Source: Bdellovibrionia bacterium (GTDB lineage: Bacteria > Bdellovibrionota > Bdellovibrionia > Bdellovibrionales > JAGQZY01). Taken from it: a DNA stretch of 55,222 nucleotides. The notes under the pieces were generated by a model. It did not search any database, was not told the DNA's origin, and saw only the letters and a program-made list of their open reading frames with translations. Where the stretch lies: the NCBI GenBank assembly GCA_030424665.1, contig JAUHWN010000001.1:1-55222 (forward strand), in the 5' to 3' direction. Of the stretch, positions 1-7,602 are shown in pieces. Positions within the stretch are counted from its first letter, which is position 1. Every line of letters begins with the position of its first letter. A program made the position numbers and the translations under genes.

Positions 1-797
1 GGTTTTGCCGTCAGAGTATCTAGTACAATAGTCCAACTCCAAATGAGACTCACCATTGGCAAAAACGCAGCTAAGTGATGATCTTGCCGACACCAGTAAA
101 AACACAATGCTAAGGGAATTAGTTGAGTTAACACAATCTCCCAACGTGCAAAACCAAATCCAAACCGGACCGCTAAAGTTTTTTTATTCGCCTTTTTATC
201 TTGCTCAATATCCCGAGCATTATTGATAGCTATCAGCGTGGTCGATAACAGACCAACTTGCAGACCAGCCACCAGTGTTTCCGGTATGTATACTCCAGTG
301 TGCAAATAAAACGTACCAACAACCGCAACCAATCCAAAAAAGACAATAACAAAAATATCTCCTAAACCAACATAGGCTAAAGGAAAGGGGCCCCCGGTGT
401 ATAGATAACCAAAAAGCAGCGACAACAGACCGATTGCTACGATGACCCATCCGCCCTTAATAACAAGAGGGATGGCCAGAAGGATTGCCAATGCAAAACT
501 TATAATCGCATAGTTCTTAACCTGTTTAGCCGTCATTTGCCCCGATTGGGTTACCCGTTTAGGCCCAACACGTTCAGAAGTGTCGGCTCCTTTTTCGAAA
601 TCGAGTGCATCGTTAAAAAGGTTTGTTCCGATCTGAATACCTAGGGCACTTAGCAATGTACACGAAAAGATCAGCCAATCGACCTTACCCGCAAGTCCCC
701 AAGCTAAACCCGTTCCCACAAATACCGGAATAAGTGCAGCGGTGAGTGTTTTTGGTCTTGATGCCATAAGTAGCGACTGAAACGTGATTGATGCCAT
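1..797 (-). CDS. menA: MenA, 1,4-dihydroxy-2-naphthoate polyprenyltransferase (C-terminus cut by window edge)
   Basis: Integral-membrane UbiA-family prenyltransferase that attaches the polyprenyl tail to 1,4-dihydroxy-2-naphthoate to give demethylmenaquinone. Translating the strand from ATG at 797 gives 265 uninterrupted codons to the left edge. They include the first Asp-rich prenyl-diphosphate motif, NLFNDALDFEKGAD (about residues 60-73), followed by a GPKRVTQSG stretch, and the second motif NNARDIEQDKKANKKT. Several hydrophobic segments follow. The early SRPKTL segment is typical of MenA N-termini and supports this start, as does a GAGG/AAGGG purine stretch just upstream. It lies about 30 bp downstream of menH and is probably the last visible gene of the menF-D-H-A operon. 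The end of the protein is outside the window. Confidence 0.93.
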   Translation of the reverse strand, partial: MASITFQSLLMASRPKTLTAALIPVFVGTGLAWGLAGKVDWLIFSCTLLSALGIQIGTNLFNDALDFEKGADTSERVGPKRVTQSGQMTAKQVKNYAIISFALAILLAIPLVIKGGWVIVAIGLLSLLFGYLYTGGPFPLAYVGLGDIFVIVFFGLVAVVGTFYLHTGVYIPETLVAGLQVGLLSTTLIAINNARDIEQDKKANKKTLAVRFGFGFARWEIVLTQLIPLALCFYWCRQDHHLAAFLPMVSLIWSWTIVLDTLTAK

Positions 798-828
798 AAT
801 CCCTTGCCTCTGAAGTTTTTGTGAGTAG

Positions 829-1527
829 TTACAAGTTATTTATAAATTCTACTAGAAAATGTCCACCCGCTCGAAGGTTGCGGTGCCCGACCCTATTTTC
901 TACTTTTAAATGAGTTTCTTTATTATTCGTTTCACAAAAATCCGTCCACAATTTCAAGAACTTTTCATCTTTTTCACCACAGACGATTTGCCACGGAAAT
1001 TGAGCCTCTATGAGGTGACTACGAAAATCTGGTTGTTTACCGAGAGAAAATCGACTTAAAAAGTATTCAATGGACTCTCTACTCACCTGCCCATCCGCTG
1101 ATATTTCTTTGGAATCGTGTAAAAAAACCGGCTGGTCATTCCAAAGACCCATCGCCTCTTGCCAACTCTTTTCGCTGAACGACTGAATCCACGCCTTATC
1201 TCTTTCGATTCGTTGGAATCGTTCTTCTGGCTTCACTAAGCCCATATGACTCGAGTACATCAAAAGACCCTTAACTTGCCCTTTTAATTGGGCACTCAAC
1301 TCGAGGGCAATTCTCCCTCCCATTGAATAGCCACATAGAACCACTGGATCTTGACCAGCTTGTTCTTTAAAAAACTGTAAGAGCTCCGGTTTCGATTGAA
1401 ACTTCAGTTCGTCATACAGTTTATGAAGATCCCAAGACTTCACTTCGATTTCAAGCGGGAGCTGGCCTATGATTTCTGAAAAATCTCTTGGGCTTCCTAG
1501 AAAACCGTGAAACAACCAAAGTTTCAA
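829..1527 (-). CDS. menH: MenH-like SHCHC synthase (alpha/beta hydrolase)
   Basis: 232-residue alpha/beta hydrolase expected to eliminate pyruvate from SEPHCHC, forming SHCHC in menaquinone synthesis. An oxyanion-side HGFLGSPRDF motif is at residues 8-17, the nucleophile elbow is GYSMGGR (Ser near 68), and the catalytic His is in GGHF close to the C-terminus. The start is TTG, preceded by AGGAG; that TTG overlaps the menD stop (TTGA), a 4-bp translational coupling. MenH is often hard to separate from generic hydrolases. Here the call rests on its position between menD and menA as well as the fold motifs. Confidence 0.88.
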   Translation of the reverse strand: MKLWLFHGFLGSPRDFSEIIGQLPLEIEVKSWDLHKLYDELKFQSKPELLQFFKEQAGQDPVVLCGYSMGGRIALELSAQLKGQVKGLLMYSSHMGLVKPEERFQRIERDKAWIQSFSEKSWQEAMGLWNDQPVFLHDSKEISADGQVSRESIEYFLSRFSLGKQPDFRSHLIEAQFPWQIVCGEKDEKFLKLWTDFCETNNKETHLKVENRVGHRNLRAGGHFLVEFINNL

Positions 1528-3098
1528 TTAAACAGCTCCTTATATTCGTTCCAAAAATTTCGACTTTGCTGATTATCCGGCAAAACCTCGATAATACAAG
1601 GTGACGAGGGTGAAGAAGGCTTAATGTCTTCTTGCTTTTTAATTGTTCTATATTCAAGTCCGAAGGCCTCTGCAAATTTTGAAAACTCAAAATTATGTTC
1701 ATTAAGATAACTCTTACTGGTAAATAGCCGTTCGAAAATTCGTCCGCCTTTATTGTTAATTACTACAACTGAGGCTGACGCTTGTGCTTGGTTGATCAAA
1801 GCCAGTGAATTGATATCGTACAGGGCCGTAAGGTCACCCAAAATACAATAGTTATTCTTTTCTGGATTGAGTAAGCCAAAGAAACTCGCTATTTGCCCAT
1901 CGATACCGTTAGCACCCCTATTGGCGTAAACAAGTGGGGACCCTATATCTGAAGTGACTAGGTCCCAAATGCGAATTGGTAGAGAGTTTCCTAAATATAC
2001 AAGTGAATCTCGCATTTGTTCGCTCGCCATCTTACGAATAAGACTTTGCTCTGACTCTGGGTACTTCTTATAAAGTCCTTCAATTTCTTCAGTAAGTCGA
2101 ACTTCTGCCACTAGAAACTTGAGGTTCGAAGCTGGAGGAATTGGAATTTTACTAATGACTGAAAGGGCTTGGTCAATTCTCGCAAAAATATGATTGCCGT
2201 GACTCATTCCCGAAAAGGGTGATTCCGATAGTGAGAGTACAGGAACATCCAAGTACTCAAGTATGCGCCAAACTTTGACCGTAGGTACTGAACCAATGCG
2301 AATAACTGACTGACATTGCTTACTATCAATCAACTGTTCAAGCCTCTTCTCCCCTGAGATGATGTAGTTCTCCAGACGAAACCTCGGGTCCCTAAGACCA
2401 GAAGTTGCTTCGGCATAAATGGGAAGTTTCTGTTCTTTCAAAAACGCATAAACAGACGAACGCTCCCTTTCAGAGTTTAATCCGCCAACGATTACGAGGG
2501 GATCTTTTAAACTCCTGTAAGTTTGCTTCAGCCACTCACTGTCCCCGGGGGATAAAGGAGTTGCCTCTACCTGAAAAAGTCCTTTTTCTAGTTCAATTTC
2601 CTGGTCCGACAATTCTTCATCAAGGAGGGGCTCATCAAAACACGTATTAATGTGGAGTGGAGCCCTACCACTCCAATTTTCAATCGTTAACTCTTCGTTG
2701 GGGTTTAAATCTAAGCAAAGCTCGCAGTGGTCACTGAGTAGTTTTGCCTGCTCTATACTTTGGGGGGCTCCCGAGCCCCTTAATTTCTTTGGTCGATCTG
2801 CGCTTATGATAATTAAGGGAACTTCTTGGTAATAGGCTTCGATGACCGCTGGCAAGCATTCGGCGACGGCAGTACCAGAAGTAACAATAACGGCAACTGG
2901 TTTTTTATTCGCCCTGAGTTTGCCAAGAGCAAAGAAGCTAGCGCCACGTTCATCAAAGTGAGAATATTTATTAATGCCTTTTAGGCGATCGACAAGTTCG
3001 ACGTAGGGACTATTACGGGCTCCAGGACAAACGACAAAATCAGTACAACCTCGAGAGATAACACACTCTAATACCTTTTTTGCACATTGAATATTCAC
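1524..3098 (-). CDS. menD: MenD, SEPHCHC synthase (ThDP-dependent)
   Basis: Thiamine-diphosphate enzyme that joins 2-oxoglutarate-derived succinic semialdehyde to isochorismate, the first committed menaquinone step. The N-terminal Pyr domain has CPGARNSP (residues 24-31) and the HFDERGASFFALG segment with the activating Glu. A VTSGTAVAECLPAV helix follows. The C-terminal PP domain carries the GDLTALYD cofactor and metal segment, then NNKGGRIF. The 524-residue length is slightly shorter than typical MenD (about 550). The start is GTG, whose GTGA overlaps the menF stop, so it is coupled to menF. The reading frame is intact. Confidence 0.95.
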   Translation of the reverse strand: MNIQCAKKVLECVISRGCTDFVVCPGARNSPYVELVDRLKGINKYSHFDERGASFFALGKLRANKKPVAVIVTSGTAVAECLPAVIEAYYQEVPLIIISADRPKKLRGSGAPQSIEQAKLLSDHCELCLDLNPNEELTIENWSGRAPLHINTCFDEPLLDEELSDQEIELEKGLFQVEATPLSPGDSEWLKQTYRSLKDPLVIVGGLNSERERSSVYAFLKEQKLPIYAEATSGLRDPRFRLENYIISGEKRLEQLIDSKQCQSVIRIGSVPTVKVWRILEYLDVPVLSLSESPFSGMSHGNHIFARIDQALSVISKIPIPPASNLKFLVAEVRLTEEIEGLYKKYPESEQSLIRKMASEQMRDSLVYLGNSLPIRIWDLVTSDIGSPLVYANRGANGIDGQIASFFGLLNPEKNNYCILGDLTALYDINSLALINQAQASASVVVINNKGGRIFERLFTSKSYLNEHNFEFSKFAEAFGLEYRTIKKQEDIKPSSPSSPCIIEVLPDNQQSRNFWNEYKELFN

Positions 3099-4129
3099 AG
3101 ACCCAAATCTTCCTTTACTTGCTCTCTTTTAAGAGAAAGTTCTTTCCATTCATTATCTAATTGCGACTGGCGAATGATGCCACAACCCGATCCCAATAAT
3201 AGGATGTCTCCACTCCATTGGATATTTCTAATTGCTACTAGGCACGTCATATTTCCCTGTGGGTCAACCCAACCAAATGGAGCTCCATATTTTTTTCGAT
3301 CCTCACCTACTGACAAGTTTCTTAACCAAGTTTGGAGTTCAGATCGCGGAGCCACGCCGAGGGCGGGTGTGGGATGCAAAGTTTTAACAACTTCAGAAAA
3401 TTCTAGAGAACCCTTGGGAGATAAACTCAACTCAGTTTTTAAATGCTTGATTTTACTGAGCTTCTTTATCCCAAGGCTTGAACTCTTAACTTCGCCAAAG
3501 GCCTCCAATCGCGACTGGATATCTTTTCTAACCAATTCATGCTCATCGATCTCTTTAGGATCTCCCATAAAATCTTGATCATCGCGATCGATATTAGCGG
3601 TTCCGGCAAGAGCCATTGTTTGCAGTTCAGATCCATCATAGGAGAACAAAATTTCGGGTGTTCTCCCAAGAATCCCCCCATTCTTTGACCACAATCCATA
3701 GGAATAGGTCTCCGGCACCGAAGTTTGCAATTTTACGATTGTCGAAATGAGAGCATTTGCTCCCTGTTTGTCGAGGGAGGACTTAGCAAAAATAATAGGT
3801 ACTGCTTTTACTAATGGCGTATCGACAAATGCCTTTTGTAACTCTTCGAACTTATCTTTGAAGGATTCAAAGTCCGGTTCTTGCCATTGGAATTTATGCT
3901 TTGGGAGCGTAGTTTTTACACTTAGGGCCCGGGCTTCTGTGAAGACATGCCACGATACACCTGCTAAATCTTCAAAGTCTGGACTGATAATATTCCAGCA
4001 ACCATCTTTTATATGCGAAGAAACACCCTGGTAGCCTGAAAGCAAATAAACCCTATTTGAGCTGGTAATTAGGGCTCTAAATTCATCATTTCTTAATCCA
4101 GTAAATAACTCAGTGTTTTCTACAGACAT
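3095..4129 (-). CDS. menF: MenF, isochorismate synthase
   Basis: Chorismate-binding enzyme converting chorismate to isochorismate. C-terminal family motifs are clear: GRTPEILFS, LAGTANIDR, KEIDEHELV, LHPTPALGVAP, YGAPFGWVDPQGN and GSGCGIIRQS. The last departs slightly from the usual AGAGIV. The frame is open upstream to a GTG at 4207, but ATG at 4129 (protein beginning MSVENTELF, 344 residues) is the better start, because the upstream 26 codons look like leader and promoter sequence. As first gene of menF-menD-menH-menA it draws on chorismate from the aro genes on both sides. A non-menaquinone (siderophore or salicylate) role is unlikely given the operon. Confidence 0.9.
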   Translation of the reverse strand: MSVENTELFTGLRNDEFRALITSSNRVYLLSGYQGVSSHIKDGCWNIISPDFEDLAGVSWHVFTEARALSVKTTLPKHKFQWQEPDFESFKDKFEELQKAFVDTPLVKAVPIIFAKSSLDKQGANALISTIVKLQTSVPETYSYGLWSKNGGILGRTPEILFSYDGSELQTMALAGTANIDRDDQDFMGDPKEIDEHELVRKDIQSRLEAFGEVKSSSLGIKKLSKIKHLKTELSLSPKGSLEFSEVVKTLHPTPALGVAPRSELQTWLRNLSVGEDRKKYGAPFGWVDPQGNMTCLVAIRNIQWSGDILLLGSGCGIIRQSQLDNEWKELSLKREQVKEDLGL

Positions 4130-4242
4130 TTTTCCACTATTAGGCTTGTGATTATTAATGCTTAATGTTAAAAACCCTAACATTTTAACACGTTTAAGTG
4201 AGAACACCAGTAAGGGGCACCCATTTATAAAGGGGCTTTTTT

Positions 4243-4260
4243 GTTCAAATTTTTTTGAAC
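4243..4260. promoter_or_regulatory. Inverted repeat in the menF/aroF divergent promoter region
   Basis: GTTCAAA-TTTT-TTTGAAC is a perfect 7-bp inverted repeat with a 4-bp AT spacer. It lies 33 bp before the aroF ATG and 114 bp from the menF start. Its position between divergent chorismate-producing and chorismate-consuming operons suggests an operator. The AT content means that chance or a promoter element cannot be excluded. Confidence 0.4.
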
Positions 4261-4292
4261 TTATGCTATTATTGAGTTAAAAGGCAATAGCG

Positions 4293-5072
4293 ATGAGTAA
4301 AACACAAGTAGTGAAAGTAAAAGATATCGAAATTGGCGGTGGCCAGTTTGTGGCGATTGCCGGGCCTTGCTCAATCGAGTCTCAATCACAACTCGATCTC
4401 ATTTCTGAATGTGTGAAAAACTCCCAGGCAAAAATTCTTCGTGGTGGAATTTATAAAATGAGGACTTCACCCGATGCCTTTCAAGGCCTCGAGCACGAAG
4501 CCTTTAATATCGTCAAAGAGATCAAAGAAAAACATAATATGCCCTTTGTCTCTGAGGTTACCGATCCAAGGCAAATAGAAGAACTCTACGAACTCGTTGA
4601 TATGTTTCAGGTGGGTTCAAGAAATATGTATAACTACTCACTTCTTAAAGAACTAGCGAACTTTGATAAACCGGTTCTTTTAAAGAGAGGTTTTTCGGCT
4701 CTCTACGATGAGTGGATCAAAGCGGCCTCCTATGTCACTAGCCAGGGAAATGCCCAGGTCGTTCTCTGTGAACGCGGAATTAGAACATTTGAATCGGCGA
4801 CGCGAAACACGCTCGACCTCAATTCTGTAGCATATATCAAAGAAAATACGGATCTACCCATTATCGTTGACCCTTCCCACGGAACGGGCGTCAGAAACCT
4901 TGTCACTCCAATGGCTTTAGCTTCTGCCGCGGCCGGAGCAGATGGAATAATGGTCGAAGTTCACAACAACCCAGAAAAAGCTCAATCCGACGGATTTCAG
5001 GCCCTCACCCCTGAAATGTTCGATCACTTAATGAAACGAATTAATACTCTCACCCAAGCTCTTCGAAGCTAA
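4293..5072 (+). CDS. aroF: 3-deoxy-7-phosphoheptulonate (DAHP) synthase, type I-beta, without regulatory domain
   Basis: First shikimate-pathway enzyme, condensing phosphoenolpyruvate and erythrose 4-phosphate. The 259-residue protein is the bare catalytic barrel of the KDO8P-like subfamily. Motifs include [55 protein letters not shown] and [13 protein letters not shown], with metal-site Cys, His, Glu and Asp residues in place. It lacks the N-terminal ferredoxin-like or C-terminal chorismate-mutase domains that give feedback control in relatives, so it may be unregulated allosterically. A weak AAGG ribosome site precedes the ATG. It is followed 12 bp later by the menaquinone methyltransferase and diverges from menF. 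KDO8P synthase was considered, but the length and RTSPDAFQG segment favour DAHP synthase. Confidence 0.92.
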   Translation: MSKTQVVKVKDIEIGGGQFVAIAGPCSIESQSQLDLISECVKNSQAKILRGGIYKMRTSPDAFQGLEHEAFNIVKEIKEKHNMPFVSEVTDPRQIEELYELVDMFQVGSRNMYNYSLLKELANFDKPVLLKRGFSALYDEWIKAASYVTSQGNAQVVLCERGIRTFESATRNTLDLNSVAYIKENTDLPIIVDPSHGTGVRNLVTPMALASAAAGADGIMVEVHNNPEKAQSDGFQALTPEMFDHLMKRINTLTQALRS

Positions 5073-5084
5073 CGCGAGTTTAAT

Positions 5085-5813
5085 ATGAAAACGAATACTG
5101 AAAATCACACAGGCCCTGAAGCTGCGAAAATTAGAAGTATGTTTGCAGAAATAGCCCCTAGTTACGACCGTGCTAATGATGTTCTTTCTGCGGGAATTCA
5201 TCACCTCTGGCGAAAAAAGCTAGTACGCCTCAGTGGAGGTGGACCTAAGAGTAAAGTGCTGGACTGTGCGACTGGCACCGGTGATCTCGCTATTCAATTC
5301 AAGAAAACATTGGGGCCTGAGTCTCAAGTTACAGGTACGGATTTTTGTGCGGAAATGTTGATCCCCGCTCCAGAAAAGGCTCAAAAAGCGGGTTTCGGCG
5401 ATATCAAGTTTAGCGTTGCCGATGTTACCCAACTTCCCTTTGAAGATCAGCAATTTGATATTGCTTCTATATCTTTTGGAATTCGCAACGTGAACAACCC
5501 TAAAAAGGCCCTCGAAGAGTTGGCTCGAGTCACCAAGCCCGGTGGAAAAGTCCTGGTTCTAGAATTTGGACAAATCGCTATTCCTGGGGTACGGGAAGTC
5601 TACAATTTCTACTCTAATCATATACTCCCGGTTGTCGGTGGATGGGTGACTGGTAAACAAGAAGCCTACGAATACCTACAAAAGTCTTCAGCTCAGTTTC
5701 CTTGTCGAAACGACTTTGTCAGTCTTATGGAGTCGACCGGAAAGTATCACAGCTGTAAGTTTCACAGCCTCTCTGCAGGCATTGCCTATATCTATGAGGG
5801 AAAAGTAAATTAG
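5085..5813 (+). CDS. ubiE: Demethylmenaquinone methyltransferase (MenG/UbiE)
   Basis: SAM-dependent C-methyltransferase performing the final step of menaquinone synthesis. Class I methyltransferase motifs are present: VLDCATGTGDLA (SAM-binding loop, about residues 59-70), a GTDFCAEML acidic loop, FDIASISFGIRNV, and the UbiE signature KPGGKVLVLEFGQ followed by YNFYSNHILPVVGG. The N-terminal MFAEIAPSYDRANDVLSAGIHHLWRK is also characteristic of UbiE/MenG. At 242 residues it has normal length. It is probably cotranscribed with aroF (12-bp gap), tying the first shikimate step to the last menaquinone step. Because the neighbouring genes are all menaquinone genes, the substrate is more likely demethylmenaquinone than a ubiquinone precursor. 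Confidence 0.93.
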   Translation: MKTNTENHTGPEAAKIRSMFAEIAPSYDRANDVLSAGIHHLWRKKLVRLSGGGPKSKVLDCATGTGDLAIQFKKTLGPESQVTGTDFCAEMLIPAPEKAQKAGFGDIKFSVADVTQLPFEDQQFDIASISFGIRNVNNPKKALEELARVTKPGGKVLVLEFGQIAIPGVREVYNFYSNHILPVVGGWVTGKQEAYEYLQKSSAQFPCRNDFVSLMESTGKYHSCKFHSLSAGIAYIYEGKVN

Positions 5814-5828
5814 GTGACTAGGCCTTGT

Positions 5829-6557
5829 TTAAAGTGAGTCACTCCAAGTATATGTGATCTTAAATGGAGCCCACTCAACTTGAAAGTCAGCGCCCCATTC
5901 TTGAACTGATTCTTCTGCAACTAATAGATTAAGACCCCAATCTTTAAACCTCTCATGGGAAGCTGATGGGTCTTTGTAATTACTTGTGTCCTCTATGTTA
6001 AAAGGGGCAGCGAGACTGAGCTGAATTTTTCCATTTTTATGGGAGGCAATAAAATCGAGTAAAAGCTCATCATCTCTACCTTCTAGGCCTTCTAGGATGA
6101 TGTTTACCCACGGAATCATACTCAACCCCAGTTTGAGGTAATTAACTCGATACATTCCTGCACTATCACCTTCTACCTGCTTATTGAGCTTAGCCGATAC
6201 ATAGCTCAGCTTTTTCTTAAAAAAGCAATCGAGATCATCCAAAATCTGCTGAAGAGCCATCTCGCGAAATTCTTCGCGACCCCGAGAAACACTAAGAGAA
6301 CGAAAAGACTCGATGATTACTGCCATCTTCTTGCTTGTTTCTACAATTTTTTCTGCCGAATCAATAACCTTTAAGTCATCCCACTTTTTGCTTTCAACCC
6401 CTCGATGAATCATGTCCCCTTTACCTAAAATAATCATTAAAGGATTATTTAGGTCATGGGCAATTGCTCCCATCATCTCACCGAGAAACGAAAACAAATA
6501 CTGTCTCCGTAGGTCCTCATTTAAAGGGATTGATCGCTCTCCACTCTCATTCGACAT
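5829..6557 (-). CDS. Histidine-kinase-like phosphoacceptor protein with degenerate ATPase half
   Basis: 242-residue soluble protein. Residues 27-60 contain a canonical DHp H-box, MMGAIAHDLNNPLMI, with phosphoacceptor-type His34. This is followed by a second amphipathic helix (IVETSKKMAVIIESFRSLS), as in two-helix dimerisation domains. The expected CA motifs (N-box, DxGxG, glycine-rich lid) cannot be recognised in the C-terminal half. No sensor domain or membrane segment is visible. The ATG overlaps the 3' end of aroC by 11 bp, so it is translationally coupled to the aroB-A-KDE-C operon. Converging ubiE ends 16 bp away. It could be an Spo0B/HPt-like phosphotransfer protein or a pseudokinase. 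The function is unknown; only the H-box assignment is firm. Confidence 0.72.
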   Translation of the reverse strand: MSNESGERSIPLNEDLRRQYLFSFLGEMMGAIAHDLNNPLMIILGKGDMIHRGVESKKWDDLKVIDSAEKIVETSKKMAVIIESFRSLSVSRGREEFREMALQQILDDLDCFFKKKLSYVSAKLNKQVEGDSAGMYRVNYLKLGLSMIPWVNIILEGLEGRDDELLLDFIASHKNGKIQLSLAAPFNIEDTSNYKDPSASHERFKDWGLNLLVAEESVQEWGADFQVEWAPFKITYTWSDSL

Positions 6558-7602
6558 TAATTGACTCCACTTTATCTGATTGTTTCCACAACAAATGATC
6601 GGCGATACACATATAGGCCATTGCCTCTATTACACTGCAAGCCCGAGGAATAATACAAGGGTCGTGGCGTCCTTTTTTTGCTACATCCATGACCGAAGAA
6701 GTCGGTTTGAAGGCCACTCTCCCTAGAATGGGCTCTCCCGTGGTCACCCCTCCACGCATTCCTCCATATTGAGAGGAGCTTGCGCTACCATGAAACTCAG
6801 TACCAGGCAGTTCTAGGTCAATAAATCCACCGCCAAAGTCAAAGCCTACGACAGCCCCTAGGCTCATCATGCTACTAGCAAGATCAGATTTGAATTTATT
6901 AAAGACGGGCTGTCCGAGACCAAAGCAAACATTACGAATCAAAAGTTGCGCTATTCCACCGTAACTCTCGCCTTGTTGCTTCGCTTGTTTTAAAAGAGAT
7001 TCCATTTTTTGACTCAAATCTCTGTCCGGACAACGAACAAGACTTGAGTGGGTTTTAGTCATGAGATCCGCATCACTAACAATCTCTGCTATCTTCTTGT
7101 TATCCAACTTAAGTGGGCCCATTTGCGAGGTAAAAGAAATCACTTCTAAATTTGGTAGCTTTTGATCGAGTAACATTTTGCAAAAAGCACCTGCTACAAC
7201 TCGAGATAGAGTTTCGCGCCCCGAACTACGACCACCCCCTCGGTAGTCATGAATTCCGTATTTTTTTAGATAAATATCGTCAGCGTGACCAACTCTGGGG
7301 TTACTCTTTATGTCCTGGTAGACCTTTGAATTTCTATCTCGGTTTTTAACTACAACTGCCACTGGCGAGCCCAAGGTTATACCTTCGTAAATGCCACTAA
7401 GAATTTCAGCCTGATCCGATTCATCTCGAGAAGTAGTTACCTCAGATTGTCCTGGTCGCCGTCTCTTTATAAAATTATCGAGGGTTTCTTGGTTAAATTG
7501 AATTCCTGCCGGCAAACCATCGATGACAACACCCATGGCTTCACCATGGCTCTCGCCAAAACTCATAACCTTAATGTGATTACCCCAAAGATTGGCTGAC
7601 AT
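6547..7602 (-). CDS. aroC: Chorismate synthase
   Basis: FMN-dependent enzyme that removes phosphate from EPSP to give chorismate. The 351-residue protein has all signature blocks: GESHGEAMGVVIDGLPAG at 16-33, RRRPGQS, RGGGRSSGRETLSRV around 120, and the C-terminal SSQYGGMRGGVTTGEP and RHDPCIIPRACSVIEAM blocks. It is the fourth gene of aroB-A-KDE-C. Its ATG lies inside the last 23 bp of aroKDE, and its own end overlaps the histidine-kinase-like gene. The product feeds MenF and presumably aromatic amino-acid branches located elsewhere. Confidence 0.97.
   Translation of the reverse strand: MSANLWGNHIKVMSFGESHGEAMGVVIDGLPAGIQFNQETLDNFIKRRRPGQSEVTTSRDESDQAEILSGIYEGITLGSPVAVVVKNRDRNSKVYQDIKSNPRVGHADDIYLKKYGIHDYRGGGRSSGRETLSRVVAGAFCKMLLDQKLPNLEVISFTSQMGPLKLDNKKIAEIVSDADLMTKTHSSLVRCPDRDLSQKMESLLKQAKQQGESYGGIAQLLIRNVCFGLGQPVFNKFKSDLASSMMSLGAVVGFDFGGGFIDLELPGTEFHGSASSSQYGGMRGGVTTGEPILGRVAFKPTSSVMDVAKKGRHDPCIIPRACSVIEAMAYMCIADHLLWKQSDKVESINVE

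Noticed and set aside
220-450. Minus-strand open frame of 76 codons
   Set aside because: It lies inside menA, whose own frame is intact and carries the UbiA motifs; this is an out-of-frame shadow.
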